This document shows, in pieces, positions 26,692 through 34,401 of a stretch of 64,000 bases of DNA. Positions within the stretch are counted from its first letter, which is position 1. Each line of letters opens with the position of its first letter. The notes under the pieces were generated by a model. That model made no database searches. It was not told the DNA's origin and worked only from the letters and a program-made list of their open reading frames with translations. The translations under genes were made by a program, and so were the position numbers. The DNA comes from Candidatus Gottesmanbacteria bacterium (lineage in GTDB: Bacteria; Patescibacteria; Microgenomatia; 2-02-FULL-39-11), in NCBI GenBank assembly GCA_016186795.1, contig JACPKY010000002.1, positions 321,814-385,813 of the forward strand, in the 5' to 3' direction.

Positions 26692-27685
26692 AATGATCTC
26701 CAACAACAACAATCTCTTCTTGGAGTACTATCCCAAATTTTTCCATAACTTTCCGTTTAGCAAGGTGGATTAATTCTAGCACATCGGAGCCTTTCGCTTC
26801 GCCAGAGTGCACAATAAAGTTTGCATGGAGGGGGGAAAAGGAAGCTTTTCCCTTTTTCATCCCTTTTAGACCTACCCGCTCGAGAAGATATCCGGCAGAG
26901 CAGGTAAACTCGGCAGTTGAGAGTCTGATCGCTTCACTTTTGGAGATATTACGGAATGTGCACCCAAGCGAGTATACTCCGGTTGGCTGAGTACCCATGC
27001 GGTACTCCAATGCCTCTTGCGCCTGTTTCCAAAGTTCCTTTCGGTCACCACCATCAAGCCCAATTACGACGCTTAAAACAATATCACCTGACTTTTGAAT
27101 ACTACTTTCATCATACCCGAAGCGGAAATATTTCCGGTCAACGTTTACAATTTCTCCCTGTTTTGTCAGTAGTTTTGCGCTAAAAATGCTATCGCCGAAG
27201 AACATATTTTTTTTGGCATTATGCGCATTGATGTAAATTGCTCCACCAACGGTTCCAGGCTGACCTAAGAAAGCCTCAAGGCCTGCAAATCCCTGATCAA
27301 GAGTAAAGCGTACTAATCGATTGAGAAATACTCCGCTCTCAACCTCGAGGAAGATCTTCCGCTTAGAAGGTCCGCCTGGAATATTTTTAACTACACCACT
27401 ACGGATACCAGCAAGTCGAATTCCTTGCGTTTCATTGCGGATTACTAGTCCGCGAAAACCCTGATCAGAAAAGAGCGTATTCGTTCCACCACCAAGAAGA
27501 AAGTAGGGAATTTTTAATTTTCGGACAAGAGAGAATGAACGAACCAGATCATTGAGTGAACCAGCCTTGAAAAAGAGATCCCCCACTCCACCTATCCGCA
27601 TACTTGAAAACTTTTCAAGCGGAATATTTTCAAATATTCGGCCTGCACCGAATTCTTTGAGAAATTGTTGATACGGGCTCGTCAT
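26684..27685 (-). CDS. murB: UDP-N-acetylenolpyruvoylglucosamine reductase
   Basis: The 333-residue FAD enzyme reduces enolpyruvyl-UDP-GlcNAc to UDP-MurNAc. FAD-binding motifs are SSMRIGG (27-33), FLLGGGTNTLF (62-72) and GQPGTVGGAIYINA (141-154). The proton-donor motif reads SLGCTFRN with Cys242 where most MurB have serine. Absence of the E. coli type Tyr loop suggests a type II enzyme. It overlaps murC (4 bases) and murA (8 bases), so MurC, MurB and MurA are translated as a chain. Confidence 0.93.
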   Translation of the reverse strand: MTSPYQQFLKEFGAGRIFENIPLEKFSSMRIGGVGDLFFKAGSLNDLVRSFSLVRKLKIPYFLLGGGTNTLFSDQGFRGLVIRNETQGIRLAGIRSGVVKNIPGGPSKRKIFLEVESGVFLNRLVRFTLDQGFAGLEAFLGQPGTVGGAIYINAHNAKKNMFFGDSIFSAKLLTKQGEIVNVDRKYFRFGYDESSIQKSGDIVLSVVIGLDGGDRKELWKQAQEALEYRMGTQPTGVYSLGCTFRNISKSEAIRLSTAEFTCSAGYLLERVGLKGMKKGKASFSPLHANFIVHSGEAKGSDVLELIHLAKRKVMEKFGIVLQEEIVVVGDHYE

Positions 27686-29094
27686 AGAGAAACTGCTTTA
27701 TACATTGGTATCAGATCGTCATGCCACTTATAAATATCTCCCGCACCCATTGTCATCACAATACTTTTTGGAACGTAATGTTTTTTGAGGTACGCTACTG
27801 CATCAACTTTTCCTGGAAGATGCATCGCTTGTTTTTTGATTTTTTTTATTTCTGCAACAAGAAGTTTTGATGATATTGTTGGATCGAACGCTTCTCGCGC
27901 GGATGGATATATATCAGTGACAATAACTTCATCACAATCAGAAAACGATGTTGCAAATTCCTTAAAAAGTATTTTTGTCCTTGAAAAAGTATGGGGTTGG
28001 AAAAGGACGATTATATATCTTTTGGGATACCAGTTTCGACAAGCAGCTAGCGTTGCCCGTATTTCACTGGGATGATGGGCATAGTCATCATAGAAAAGTA
28101 CGTCGGCAACTTCTTCTATTTTTTCAAAACGACGTTTACTCCCTTGGAAATTTTTTATATTTGCCTTAATTTTTTCCCAACTGCATCCAGAAAAATTGGC
28201 AGCAACAGATGCGGCTAGCAAATTAAGCATATTGTGCTTCCCGGCAATATTTAGCATAAACTCAGCAATTTCCACAGTTTTATTTGCAACTTTCATAAAA
28301 CTTACACCCTCCAAAAGTGAAAAGGAATAAATGCGAAAATCGGCATCCTTCGAAAATCCATAAGTAACAACATTTCTTTTGATGAATGGAAGAAGTTCAC
28401 GTACATGCCGATTATCGATACACGCTATAACAGTACCCTTCGCATCTACATTCTCCGTAAGACGCAAGAACGCATTCTTCACATCGTTGAAAGTGGGAAA
28501 TGCATCCGGATGATCATATTCGATATTTGTGATAATGAGCATCTTTGGCTTTTGCCAAAGAAAACGAGGAGTTGGATCAGTGACGGGACATGTCATATAT
28601 TCGTCGGCTTCAGCAATAAAAATGTTCCCCGACCCGTGATGCCCTGCTGGTCCTAAGCCTATGATTGTCGATGTTCCAATACTGTAGGATGGGTCAAAAC
28701 CCGAGGTAGAAAGAAGAAATGCGAGTGCTGATGCTGTTGTTGTCTTACCATGACAGCCGGAGACTGCAACTCCCTCTTTTCCACTCATAATATTTCCAAG
28801 CATCTGACCATGCATGAATACCGGAATACCAAGTTTGAGCGCTTTGCGTACTTCCGGATTTGTCTTTCCTCCATGTGCACCTGTTGCAATAACAACATCG
28901 GTACGACGGGTAATGTGTGAAGGTAAAAAGTTCGTTAAAATAGGTATTTTTGCTTGTTCCAATACCTCATCAGTAATAAATCTGTCCGAGACGTCGGTAC
29001 CCGTAACAGAAAACCCCGCTTGCTTCATGTATATTGCAAGTGGTGCCATACCGACTCCTTTTATTCCGACAAAATAAGCAACTTTTTTTTTCAT
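27682..29094 (-). CDS. murC: UDP-N-acetylmuramate--L-alanine ligase
   Basis: The 470-residue three-domain Mur ligase has the N-terminal Rossmann-like domain (GIKGVGMAPLA, GTDVSD), the P-loop SGCHGKTTTAS near 113, and AEADEYMTC. Further on are NIEYDHPDAFP and DDYAHHPSEIRATL in the C-terminal domain. It adds L-Ala to UDP-MurNAc. A full-length N-domain is kept, unlike MurE and MurF of this cluster. Next to it is pgeF, a corrector of MurC errors in other bacteria. Confidence 0.95.
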   Translation of the reverse strand: MKKKVAYFVGIKGVGMAPLAIYMKQAGFSVTGTDVSDRFITDEVLEQAKIPILTNFLPSHITRRTDVVIATGAHGGKTNPEVRKALKLGIPVFMHGQMLGNIMSGKEGVAVSGCHGKTTTASALAFLLSTSGFDPSYSIGTSTIIGLGPAGHHGSGNIFIAEADEYMTCPVTDPTPRFLWQKPKMLIITNIEYDHPDAFPTFNDVKNAFLRLTENVDAKGTVIACIDNRHVRELLPFIKRNVVTYGFSKDADFRIYSFSLLEGVSFMKVANKTVEIAEFMLNIAGKHNMLNLLAASVAANFSGCSWEKIKANIKNFQGSKRRFEKIEEVADVLFYDDYAHHPSEIRATLAACRNWYPKRYIIVLFQPHTFSRTKILFKEFATSFSDCDEVIVTDIYPSAREAFDPTISSKLLVAEIKKIKKQAMHLPGKVDAVAYLKKHYVPKSIVMTMGAGDIYKWHDDLIPMYKAVSL

Positions 29095-29101
29095 ACCGTA
29101 C

Positions 29102-29764
29102 TTAGAGACGGAGTCCTATTCTACTTATCATTCTGCCACCTTTTTTGCCTTCTCGTCTGTAAGAAAAATATTCTTGATGACAAGAAGTACAGATTGAAAC
29201 ATCGTCAATACGCTTTGATCTTACTCCCATTGACAGAAGATTTTGCGTGGCAATTTGTCCTAAATCTAAATACCATTTTCCCTTACGGTAGAAGCTAACT
29301 TTTCCTAACCCGTTTTTCGCAAATTTGTCAACACGCCCCTTGTCTACAGAGTAACAGCATGACTCAATATGAGGCCCAATGGCAATAACCATAGAAGATG
29401 TATTGCCACCGTATGTTTGAAACTTTTTTACTGCTTCTTGAATAATGCCTGCATATAAACCTTTCCACCCAGCATGGAGAGCACCGACAATTTGAGCGAT
29501 TGGATCGTAAAGGAATATGGGTAAACAATCGGCTGTTCTTACTCCTAGATCCAAATGGTCAACGTCAGTTATTATCCCATCATATCCCTTTCCCAGAGAG
29601 TCATTTTTCCCTTTTAGAAAAAGCACTTTTTTCCCATGTACCTGCTCAACCATTGAAAGGGGGGGCTTTTTTTGCTTTGACGCAATGGTAAATTGTTGAT
29701 CAGATCGGTCAGGGAAAATATGAAATACTCCCTTAAACGTTTGCAGAAGTTTTGACTGTATCAT
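29102..29764 (-). CDS. pgeF: Laccase-domain protein PgeF/YfiH (peptidoglycan editing factor)
   Basis: The 220-residue protein has the metal-ligand set VHG (His43), TADC (Cys80) and LHAGWKG (His97), plus a CCYSVD segment. The family includes YfiH/PgeF, which keeps L-Ser out of the stem peptide in E. coli, and LACC1-like purine nucleoside enzymes. Its place between murE and murC supports the wall-editing role. The start overlaps the end of murE by 32 bases. Confidence 0.87.
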   Translation of the reverse strand: MIQSKLLQTFKGVFHIFPDRSDQQFTIASKQKKPPLSMVEQVHGKKVLFLKGKNDSLGKGYDGIITDVDHLDLGVRTADCLPIFLYDPIAQIVGALHAGWKGLYAGIIQEAVKKFQTYGGNTSSMVIAIGPHIESCCYSVDKGRVDKFAKNGLGKVSFYRKGKWYLDLGQIATQNLLSMGVRSKRIDDVSICTSCHQEYFSYRREGKKGGRMISRIGLRL

Positions 29765-30977
29765 ACAACGCCTTTTCTATAGCTTTATGCTCATTCCAAG
29801 GATACTCTATTTTGCCATAACACATTGATTTTTCGTGCCCTTTTCCAGTCACTAAAACAGTATCGCCCTTCAAAGCGAGCTTTTTGATAGCAAAATTGAT
29901 CGCTTCTTGTCTATCGGGTATTTTCCAGTAGTATTTTGTGTGACCTTCTTGGTACTTCAAACTTTCCTTCCTTCGATCAGCTTCCTTTACTCGGGCTTCT
30001 TTTAGGCCCTTTTCAATTTCAGCATTTATATTTCTCACGTCTTCAGTTCGCGGATCCTCAGCGGTAAGGATAACAAAATCCGCAAGCCTTCCCGCAATCT
30101 CCCCCATTATCGGACGTTTCAATCGGTCGCGAAGACCTGCGCAGCCAAAAACGACAATCAATTTTTTCTTCGTAAGTAGCCGAAGTGTTGTAAGTACGGC
30201 CTCTAAGGCATTTGGTTTATGAGCAAAATCAATGTAGACATCAAACTCTTTCCTAGTCGGAATCTTTTCGAGTCTACCAGAAATACCAGGGAATTTACGT
30301 ATTCCTTTTTCAATTGCCTCTACAGAAATATTTAAAATTTTAGCAACCGTTGTTGCAGCAAGAATATTGTATGTATTAAAAAGACCAGGAAGGTGAGGGG
30401 GCGAATATTTTTGAAATACATCTGATGGATTCATTATTCCGAATGTCATGATTTTTGTGTGCAAAGTCTTCCGGAGGGTAGCAGTTGACGAATCATCAGC
30501 ATTGAGTACTGCATACGATACCCCTTTGAGGATTTTTTCCTTTGAATGTCTATAGTGAGTGAGTGTTTTATGGTAATCAAGATGTTCATGACTAATATTT
30601 GTGATAACTGCAATATCAATTGATGTAGCAAAGGTTCGAAATTGATCAAGAGCATGAGATGTAACTTCAAGAATAAAAAACTTTGAGCCCCCATCCTTGG
30701 CTTTTCTCATAAACCGTTGCAGTGCCCAAGAAGACGGTGTTGTTACATGAAACCCAGTGTCGAAGGATTTTCCGTTAATAACAGCTTCCACAGTCGAGAT
30801 AAGAGAGACTTTTTTTTGATCTTCTTTAAGAATTTCATAAATGAGATGCGCAGTTGTTGTCTTACCTGATGTTCCGGTAACACCGATAACAGTCATATTT
30901 CTTCCAGGGAAAAGGTACCAGAGGGAGGCGCAAACCGCATTCAATAAATGATACAAATTCTTGAGCGTGCGGATCAT
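29733..30977 (-). CDS. murE: MurE-like UDP-MurNAc-dipeptide ligase lacking the usual N-terminal domain
   Basis: The 414-residue protein has the P-loop GVTGTSGKTTTAH starting near 34, ILEVTSHALDQ, ISHEHLDYHKT, IDFAHKPNALE and GCAGLRDRLKRP, all MurE-like. Motif AEDPRTED takes the place of the DNPR that marks diaminopimelate-specific enzymes. Only about 30 residues (with hydrophobic AVCASLWYLF) precede the P-loop, where full MurE has about 100. Which diamino acid is added cannot be told. An extended -10 box lies in the gap after ftsI. Confidence 0.87.
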   Translation of the reverse strand: MIRTLKNLYHLLNAVCASLWYLFPGRNMTVIGVTGTSGKTTTAHLIYEILKEDQKKVSLISTVEAVINGKSFDTGFHVTTPSSWALQRFMRKAKDGGSKFFILEVTSHALDQFRTFATSIDIAVITNISHEHLDYHKTLTHYRHSKEKILKGVSYAVLNADDSSTATLRKTLHTKIMTFGIMNPSDVFQKYSPPHLPGLFNTYNILAATTVAKILNISVEAIEKGIRKFPGISGRLEKIPTRKEFDVYIDFAHKPNALEAVLTTLRLLTKKKLIVVFGCAGLRDRLKRPIMGEIAGRLADFVILTAEDPRTEDVRNINAEIEKGLKEARVKEADRRKESLKYQEGHTKYYWKIPDRQEAINFAIKKLALKGDTVLVTGKGHEKSMCYGKIEYPWNEHKAIEKALYDTVKTSANV

Positions 30978-30990
30978 AGAATAGAACCGT

Positions 30991-30999
30991 ATTATAGCA
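30991..30999 (-). promoter_or_regulatory. Possible internal promoter before murE
   Basis: Minus strand TGCTATAAT (extended -10) lies in the 29-base gap between ftsI and murE, 13 bases before the murE ATG. A weak TTCTCC sits 17 bases upstream. It could give a short-leader transcript for murE onward. Confidence 0.4.
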
Positions 31000-31006
31000 G
31001 AACTTG

Positions 31007-32680
31007 TTATGAGGGAGAAACATTCAGGTAGGAGAAAATTTCCTTTGCGGTGGCAAAAAAAATGGGAGCTGCTGTTTCAGATCCCCACGGAGATGATGTT
31101 GGCTCCTGTATGGTTACCAGCATAGTAAATCGTGGGCTGTCAACTGGGCCGAAACCAACGAATGAGGCAATTGTTTTATCGCTGTCGTAATGGCCTGCAA
31201 TTGGAATTTGAGCAGTACCCGTTTTTCCGGCGATACGAAATCCTGGCGGCTTTAGCCGTCTTGCCTCTCCACTATCGACAGCAGATACCATCATTTCTGT
31301 CACTATTCGAGCCACCTCTGGTCGAAAGACGGTACGATCGACGTGGGGACCAATGGAAATCACTTCGCCTGTATCGAGACGAATTTCTTTTACAACGTAT
31401 GGCCGCATAAGTTTTCCGCCGTTGGCAATTGCGGATACCGCACGGACCATTTGAAGAGGTGTTACGGCAATTCCCTGGCCAAAAGAAGCTGTGGCGTAAT
31501 CAATCTCATACCACATGCCTTTCGGCCTGAGATTCGGAGTCGATTCATCCTGCAAATCAATACCTGTAAGACTACCAATTCCCAATTCAGAAAGATACTT
31601 CAAAAAAACAGTATCCTCGAGGGTTTTCTGAACCATAACCATACCAACGTTTGAGGAATATTGAAGAATTTCCGTTGGTGTTACCTCCCCATGATATTTT
31701 TGGTTCCAAGTACGAATCGTGAATCCTCCAATTTCAATCGGCCCATCTTCTTGAAACTTCATTGTAGACGTTATCTTCCGCTCATTGAATGCCGTCGCCA
31801 TAACAAGAGTTTTAAATGTTGATCCCGGCTCATATGATGCAGAAACTGCAGGGTTTTTATAATACATCTCTGGATAGTCAATAAAATCATTTTGGCCGTA
31901 TGAAGGGTAGGATGCCATAGCGAGAATTCCACCCGTAATCGGATCCATCACGATAACGGTACCTCCTTTGGCACCGTAACGGGCAATTCCTGCTTTTAGG
32001 TTCTTTTCGACAATAAACTGTATTGTTTTATCAAGGTAAAGAACTAAACTCCTACCATTTTTTGGCGGTATGTTATTTCGATTCCCAGAAAGTATGGGGT
32101 TGCCGGAAGCGTCTACTTCCTCCCGAACTACACCATCAACTCCCCGCAACTGTTCATCGTAATATCCTTCAATCCCAAAGTATCCTTGGTCATCACCTTT
32201 TGAGTTTTTTCCAACAAATCCAAGTAAATGTGCCGACATTGAACCTTCTGGGTAAAATCGTTTTGACTCTTCGGTAAAACTTATACCGGAAGCCAAGGAT
32301 GCTTTAATACGCAATACGTCCTGTTCCTCAACCTTGTGTTTAATTGGAACCCATACGGAAGAAGACGATATGTGGGAAGAAATTGTCGATTCGGGAATAT
32401 TAAGTATTTGCGAAAGCGCTGATATAGATTTTGAAACATCCGTTGACTTTGATGGCTCGATATAAACTCCAAATGCCTCCTGGTTAATAACAAGAGGACT
32501 ACCGTCAGAGGCGAAAATTTCACCTCGGAGTGCAGGAATGGGAAGCTTCGTGTTTCGCTGTTTCTCAGCCTGCCCTCCCAATTCATCAGAGGAGAGAACT
32601 TGCCAATAGAATAATCGAAAAAGAATAAGGAGGAAAAAAATGACTATGCTTAAATATACTGCATGAATTCGCCATACCAT
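31007..32680 (-). CDS. ftsI: Class B penicillin-binding protein (septal transpeptidase FtsI/PBP2B)
   Basis: The 557-residue product has an N-terminal membrane helix (about 6-26) and a dimerisation domain starting at LRGEIFASDG. The transpeptidase motifs are SxxK in GSTFK (Ser287, Lys290), SxN in YSSNVG (Ser342, Asn344) and KTG in AGKTGTAQ (Lys486). It cross-links septal peptidoglycan outside the membrane together with FtsW. The ATG at 32680 comes one base after the ftsL stop; a TTG 10 codons earlier is less likely. No C-terminal PASTA domain is present. Confidence 0.95.
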   Translation of the reverse strand: MVWRIHAVYLSIVIFFLLILFRLFYWQVLSSDELGGQAEKQRNTKLPIPALRGEIFASDGSPLVINQEAFGVYIEPSKSTDVSKSISALSQILNIPESTISSHISSSSVWVPIKHKVEEQDVLRIKASLASGISFTEESKRFYPEGSMSAHLLGFVGKNSKGDDQGYFGIEGYYDEQLRGVDGVVREEVDASGNPILSGNRNNIPPKNGRSLVLYLDKTIQFIVEKNLKAGIARYGAKGGTVIVMDPITGGILAMASYPSYGQNDFIDYPEMYYKNPAVSASYEPGSTFKTLVMATAFNERKITSTMKFQEDGPIEIGGFTIRTWNQKYHGEVTPTEILQYSSNVGMVMVQKTLEDTVFLKYLSELGIGSLTGIDLQDESTPNLRPKGMWYEIDYATASFGQGIAVTPLQMVRAVSAIANGGKLMRPYVVKEIRLDTGEVISIGPHVDRTVFRPEVARIVTEMMVSAVDSGEARRLKPPGFRIAGKTGTAQIPIAGHYDSDKTIASFVGFGPVDSPRFTMLVTIQEPTSSPWGSETAAPIFFATAKEIFSYLNVSPS

Positions 32681-32681
32681 A

Positions 32682-32975
32682 TTACAATCGTAATTCGTGA
32701 CCAATGGCAACCGGGAGAGGTGATGATAAAGAAAGAGGTAGTGCCGTCTTTACTAGTCCATATCCTTGCGCTTTCGCACTTATATTTGCAATAGCTGAGG
32801 AGGAGGCAATATGCTGACTCAAGCGAATATTTTCTGCATCGAGGGTATTTAATTCCTGTTGCAACGTTGTTAATTTTTCTCCGGATGTTGAGTACGTATT
32901 CAACATAATAACTTGCGTAACAGCAAGAACAATAGTCATGATAAATAGAGTCAACTTAATGAACGTTCGAATCAT
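32682..32975 (-). CDS. ftsL: FtsL-like septum protein
   Basis: A 97-residue bitopic protein: membrane helix around 8-27, then a short coiled coil (KLTTLQQELNTLDAENIRLSQ) and a small tail. Sequence is poorly conserved in this family, but size, topology and position between rsmH and ftsI identify it. FtsL forms the FtsQLB subcomplex that activates FtsWI. It overlaps rsmH by 4 bases (ATGA). A separate FtsB-like gene is not seen. Confidence 0.8.
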   Translation of the reverse strand: MIRTFIKLTLFIMTIVLAVTQVIMLNTYSTSGEKLTTLQQELNTLDAENIRLSQHIASSSAIANISAKAQGYGLVKTALPLSLSSPLPVAIGHELRL

Positions 32976-33883
32976 AATTTCATAGCCATCCGTAATTTAG
33001 CGGAATGTGACCTGCGATTTCTGGTAATTTCTTCCCTTGATGGCAGAATTGGTTTTTGGGTCATATTTCTCACAATGTTATTCATTTCGAACTCTTTTAT
33101 TGTTGTTTTTACAATCCTGTCTTCGAGAGAATGGAATGTTACGACACAAAGTTTCCCACCTTTTTCTAAAAGACCAATTGCGTCACTTATAGCTCTTTTT
33201 AGAATTACAAGCTCTTCATTCACTTCAATTCGGAGTGATTGAAAAATCCTTGCAATACTTCTTCTAATTTTTTCTTCACGGACTCTGGGAGGTACCTTTG
33301 CATATTGCTTATTTAATACCCCCGTGATAATTCCCACTAACTGACCCGTTCTCTCAATCTCTCCTTCTAAACGACGGGCGCGAAAAGTAGCCTCAGCAAT
33401 TGCCCCAGAATAGAGCTCTTCAGAATATTTACTAAAAATTTCATACAATGCCTCCTTCGAGTACGTATTAAGAATATTCTTTGCAGTTTTTCCTTTTCCT
33501 TTATCAAATCGTAGATCTAATGGTTCATCTTTCAGATATGAAAACCCTCTCTTTGCATATTCCAGCTGATTTGATGAAACCCCCAGGTCGAAAACGATTC
33601 CGGAAACGTTGGTAAAGCCGTATTTTTCTGAAAAATACCGTATAGCTGAAAAATTTCCATGTACGAAATATCTATCTTTCCCGCTTAACCACTTCTTTGC
33701 GTATAAAATTGCATCGGAATCTGCATCAATTCCTAAAACCATACCTCCACTTTTTACAATTGCCGCAAGATACCCTCCGCCACCGACAGTTGCGTCAATG
33801 TACTTTTTCCCTTTTCGTACGGACAATCCTTCCAGAACTTCACGAAGAAGTACTGGAACATGCACATTTTTCGGTAAAATCAT
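32972..33883 (-). CDS. rsmH: 16S rRNA (cytosine-1402 N4) methyltransferase
   Basis: The 303-residue SAM enzyme (formerly MraW) methylates C1402 in the ribosomal P site. It begins MILPKNVHVPVLLREVLEGL, then DATVGGGGYL (SAM motif I), LGIDAD and GIVFDLGVSSNQL. VVTFHSLEDRIVK and NRRSHSAKLR close the protein. The frame is open 31 codons further upstream, but that would run into mraZ; the ATG at 33883, 13 bases after mraZ, fits the family start. Confidence 0.95.
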   Translation of the reverse strand: MILPKNVHVPVLLREVLEGLSVRKGKKYIDATVGGGGYLAAIVKSGGMVLGIDADSDAILYAKKWLSGKDRYFVHGNFSAIRYFSEKYGFTNVSGIVFDLGVSSNQLEYAKRGFSYLKDEPLDLRFDKGKGKTAKNILNTYSKEALYEIFSKYSEELYSGAIAEATFRARRLEGEIERTGQLVGIITGVLNKQYAKVPPRVREEKIRRSIARIFQSLRIEVNEELVILKRAISDAIGLLEKGGKLCVVTFHSLEDRIVKTTIKEFEMNNIVRNMTQKPILPSREEITRNRRSHSAKLRMAMKL

Positions 33884-33896
33884 AGGCAGTATGATT

Positions 33897-34298
33897 TTAC
33901 GCACCTTTTTCAAGGAACTTTTTGTACTCACTCCATACGTTTTTACTCCAGATCTCAAAGTGATCGCCAGCGCCAATAAGTACTACCTCTCCACGTATAC
34001 TTGCTACTTCCATCATCCGTATAGGAATAATAAATCGCCCTTGTGAATCCAACTCGATATTTACTGCTTCGGAACACATTTTCCGCCTTAGATCTCTCCC
34101 CTCCTTATCAGAAAAAAGTGGCCGAGCAAGTTCGGGCCGGGTGACGTTTTCCCATTCCTTCTCTGTAAAGCCAAAAATGCATGAATCAAAGCCAACTGTT
34201 AACACCATCCTTCCTCCTCCGAGCTCCTCACGGATTTTTTTGGGGAGTGCAACTCTCCCTTTCTCCATTACATTCGGCGCATACGTTCCAAGAAACAT
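33897..34298 (-). CDS. mraZ: Transcriptional regulator MraZ
   Basis: The 133-residue protein has two SpoVT-AbrB-like DNA-binding repeats. The first is around 7-50 (KGRVALPKKIREEL) and the second around 80-125 (DSQGRFIIPIRM). In other bacteria MraZ binds repeats upstream of its own gene and tunes the dcw operon. Here it is the first gene after a strong promoter that contains GTGG-type repeats. Length is slightly under the E. coli protein. Confidence 0.93.
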   Translation of the reverse strand: MFLGTYAPNVMEKGRVALPKKIREELGGGRMVLTVGFDSCIFGFTEKEWENVTRPELARPLFSDKEGRDLRRKMCSEAVNIELDSQGRFIIPIRMMEVASIRGEVVLIGAGDHFEIWSKNVWSEYKKFLEKGA

Positions 34299-34314
34299 AG
34301 TTTTCTACATTTTT

Positions 34315-34358
34315 CACCATTTTAAACCACTTTATTCCATAATGCTACGAAATACCAC
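34315..34358 (-). promoter_or_regulatory. Candidate MraZ-binding repeats
   Basis: On the minus strand, GTGG occurs at 34358-34355 (inside the promoter spacer) and at 34330-34327. A third unit, ATGGTG, is at 34320-34315, with its TGG 10 bases after the TGG of the second. MraZ boxes in E. coli and mycoplasmas are short GTGG-containing direct repeats before mraZ. The spacing here differs from the E. coli period, so binding is inferred. Confidence 0.4.
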
Positions 34359-34367
34359 CTCTGTCAA
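34339..34367 (-). promoter_or_regulatory. Promoter of the mraZ-dcw operon
   Basis: On the minus strand: TTGACA (34367-34362, perfect), a 17-base spacer, and CATTAT (34344-34339, 4 of 6). The start would be near 34332, with a leader of about 34 bases and no Shine-Dalgarno before mraZ. Confidence 0.65.
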
Positions 34368-34401
34368 GAGGAATTCATAGAGAAGAAAAGAAAGAGGATC
34401 T

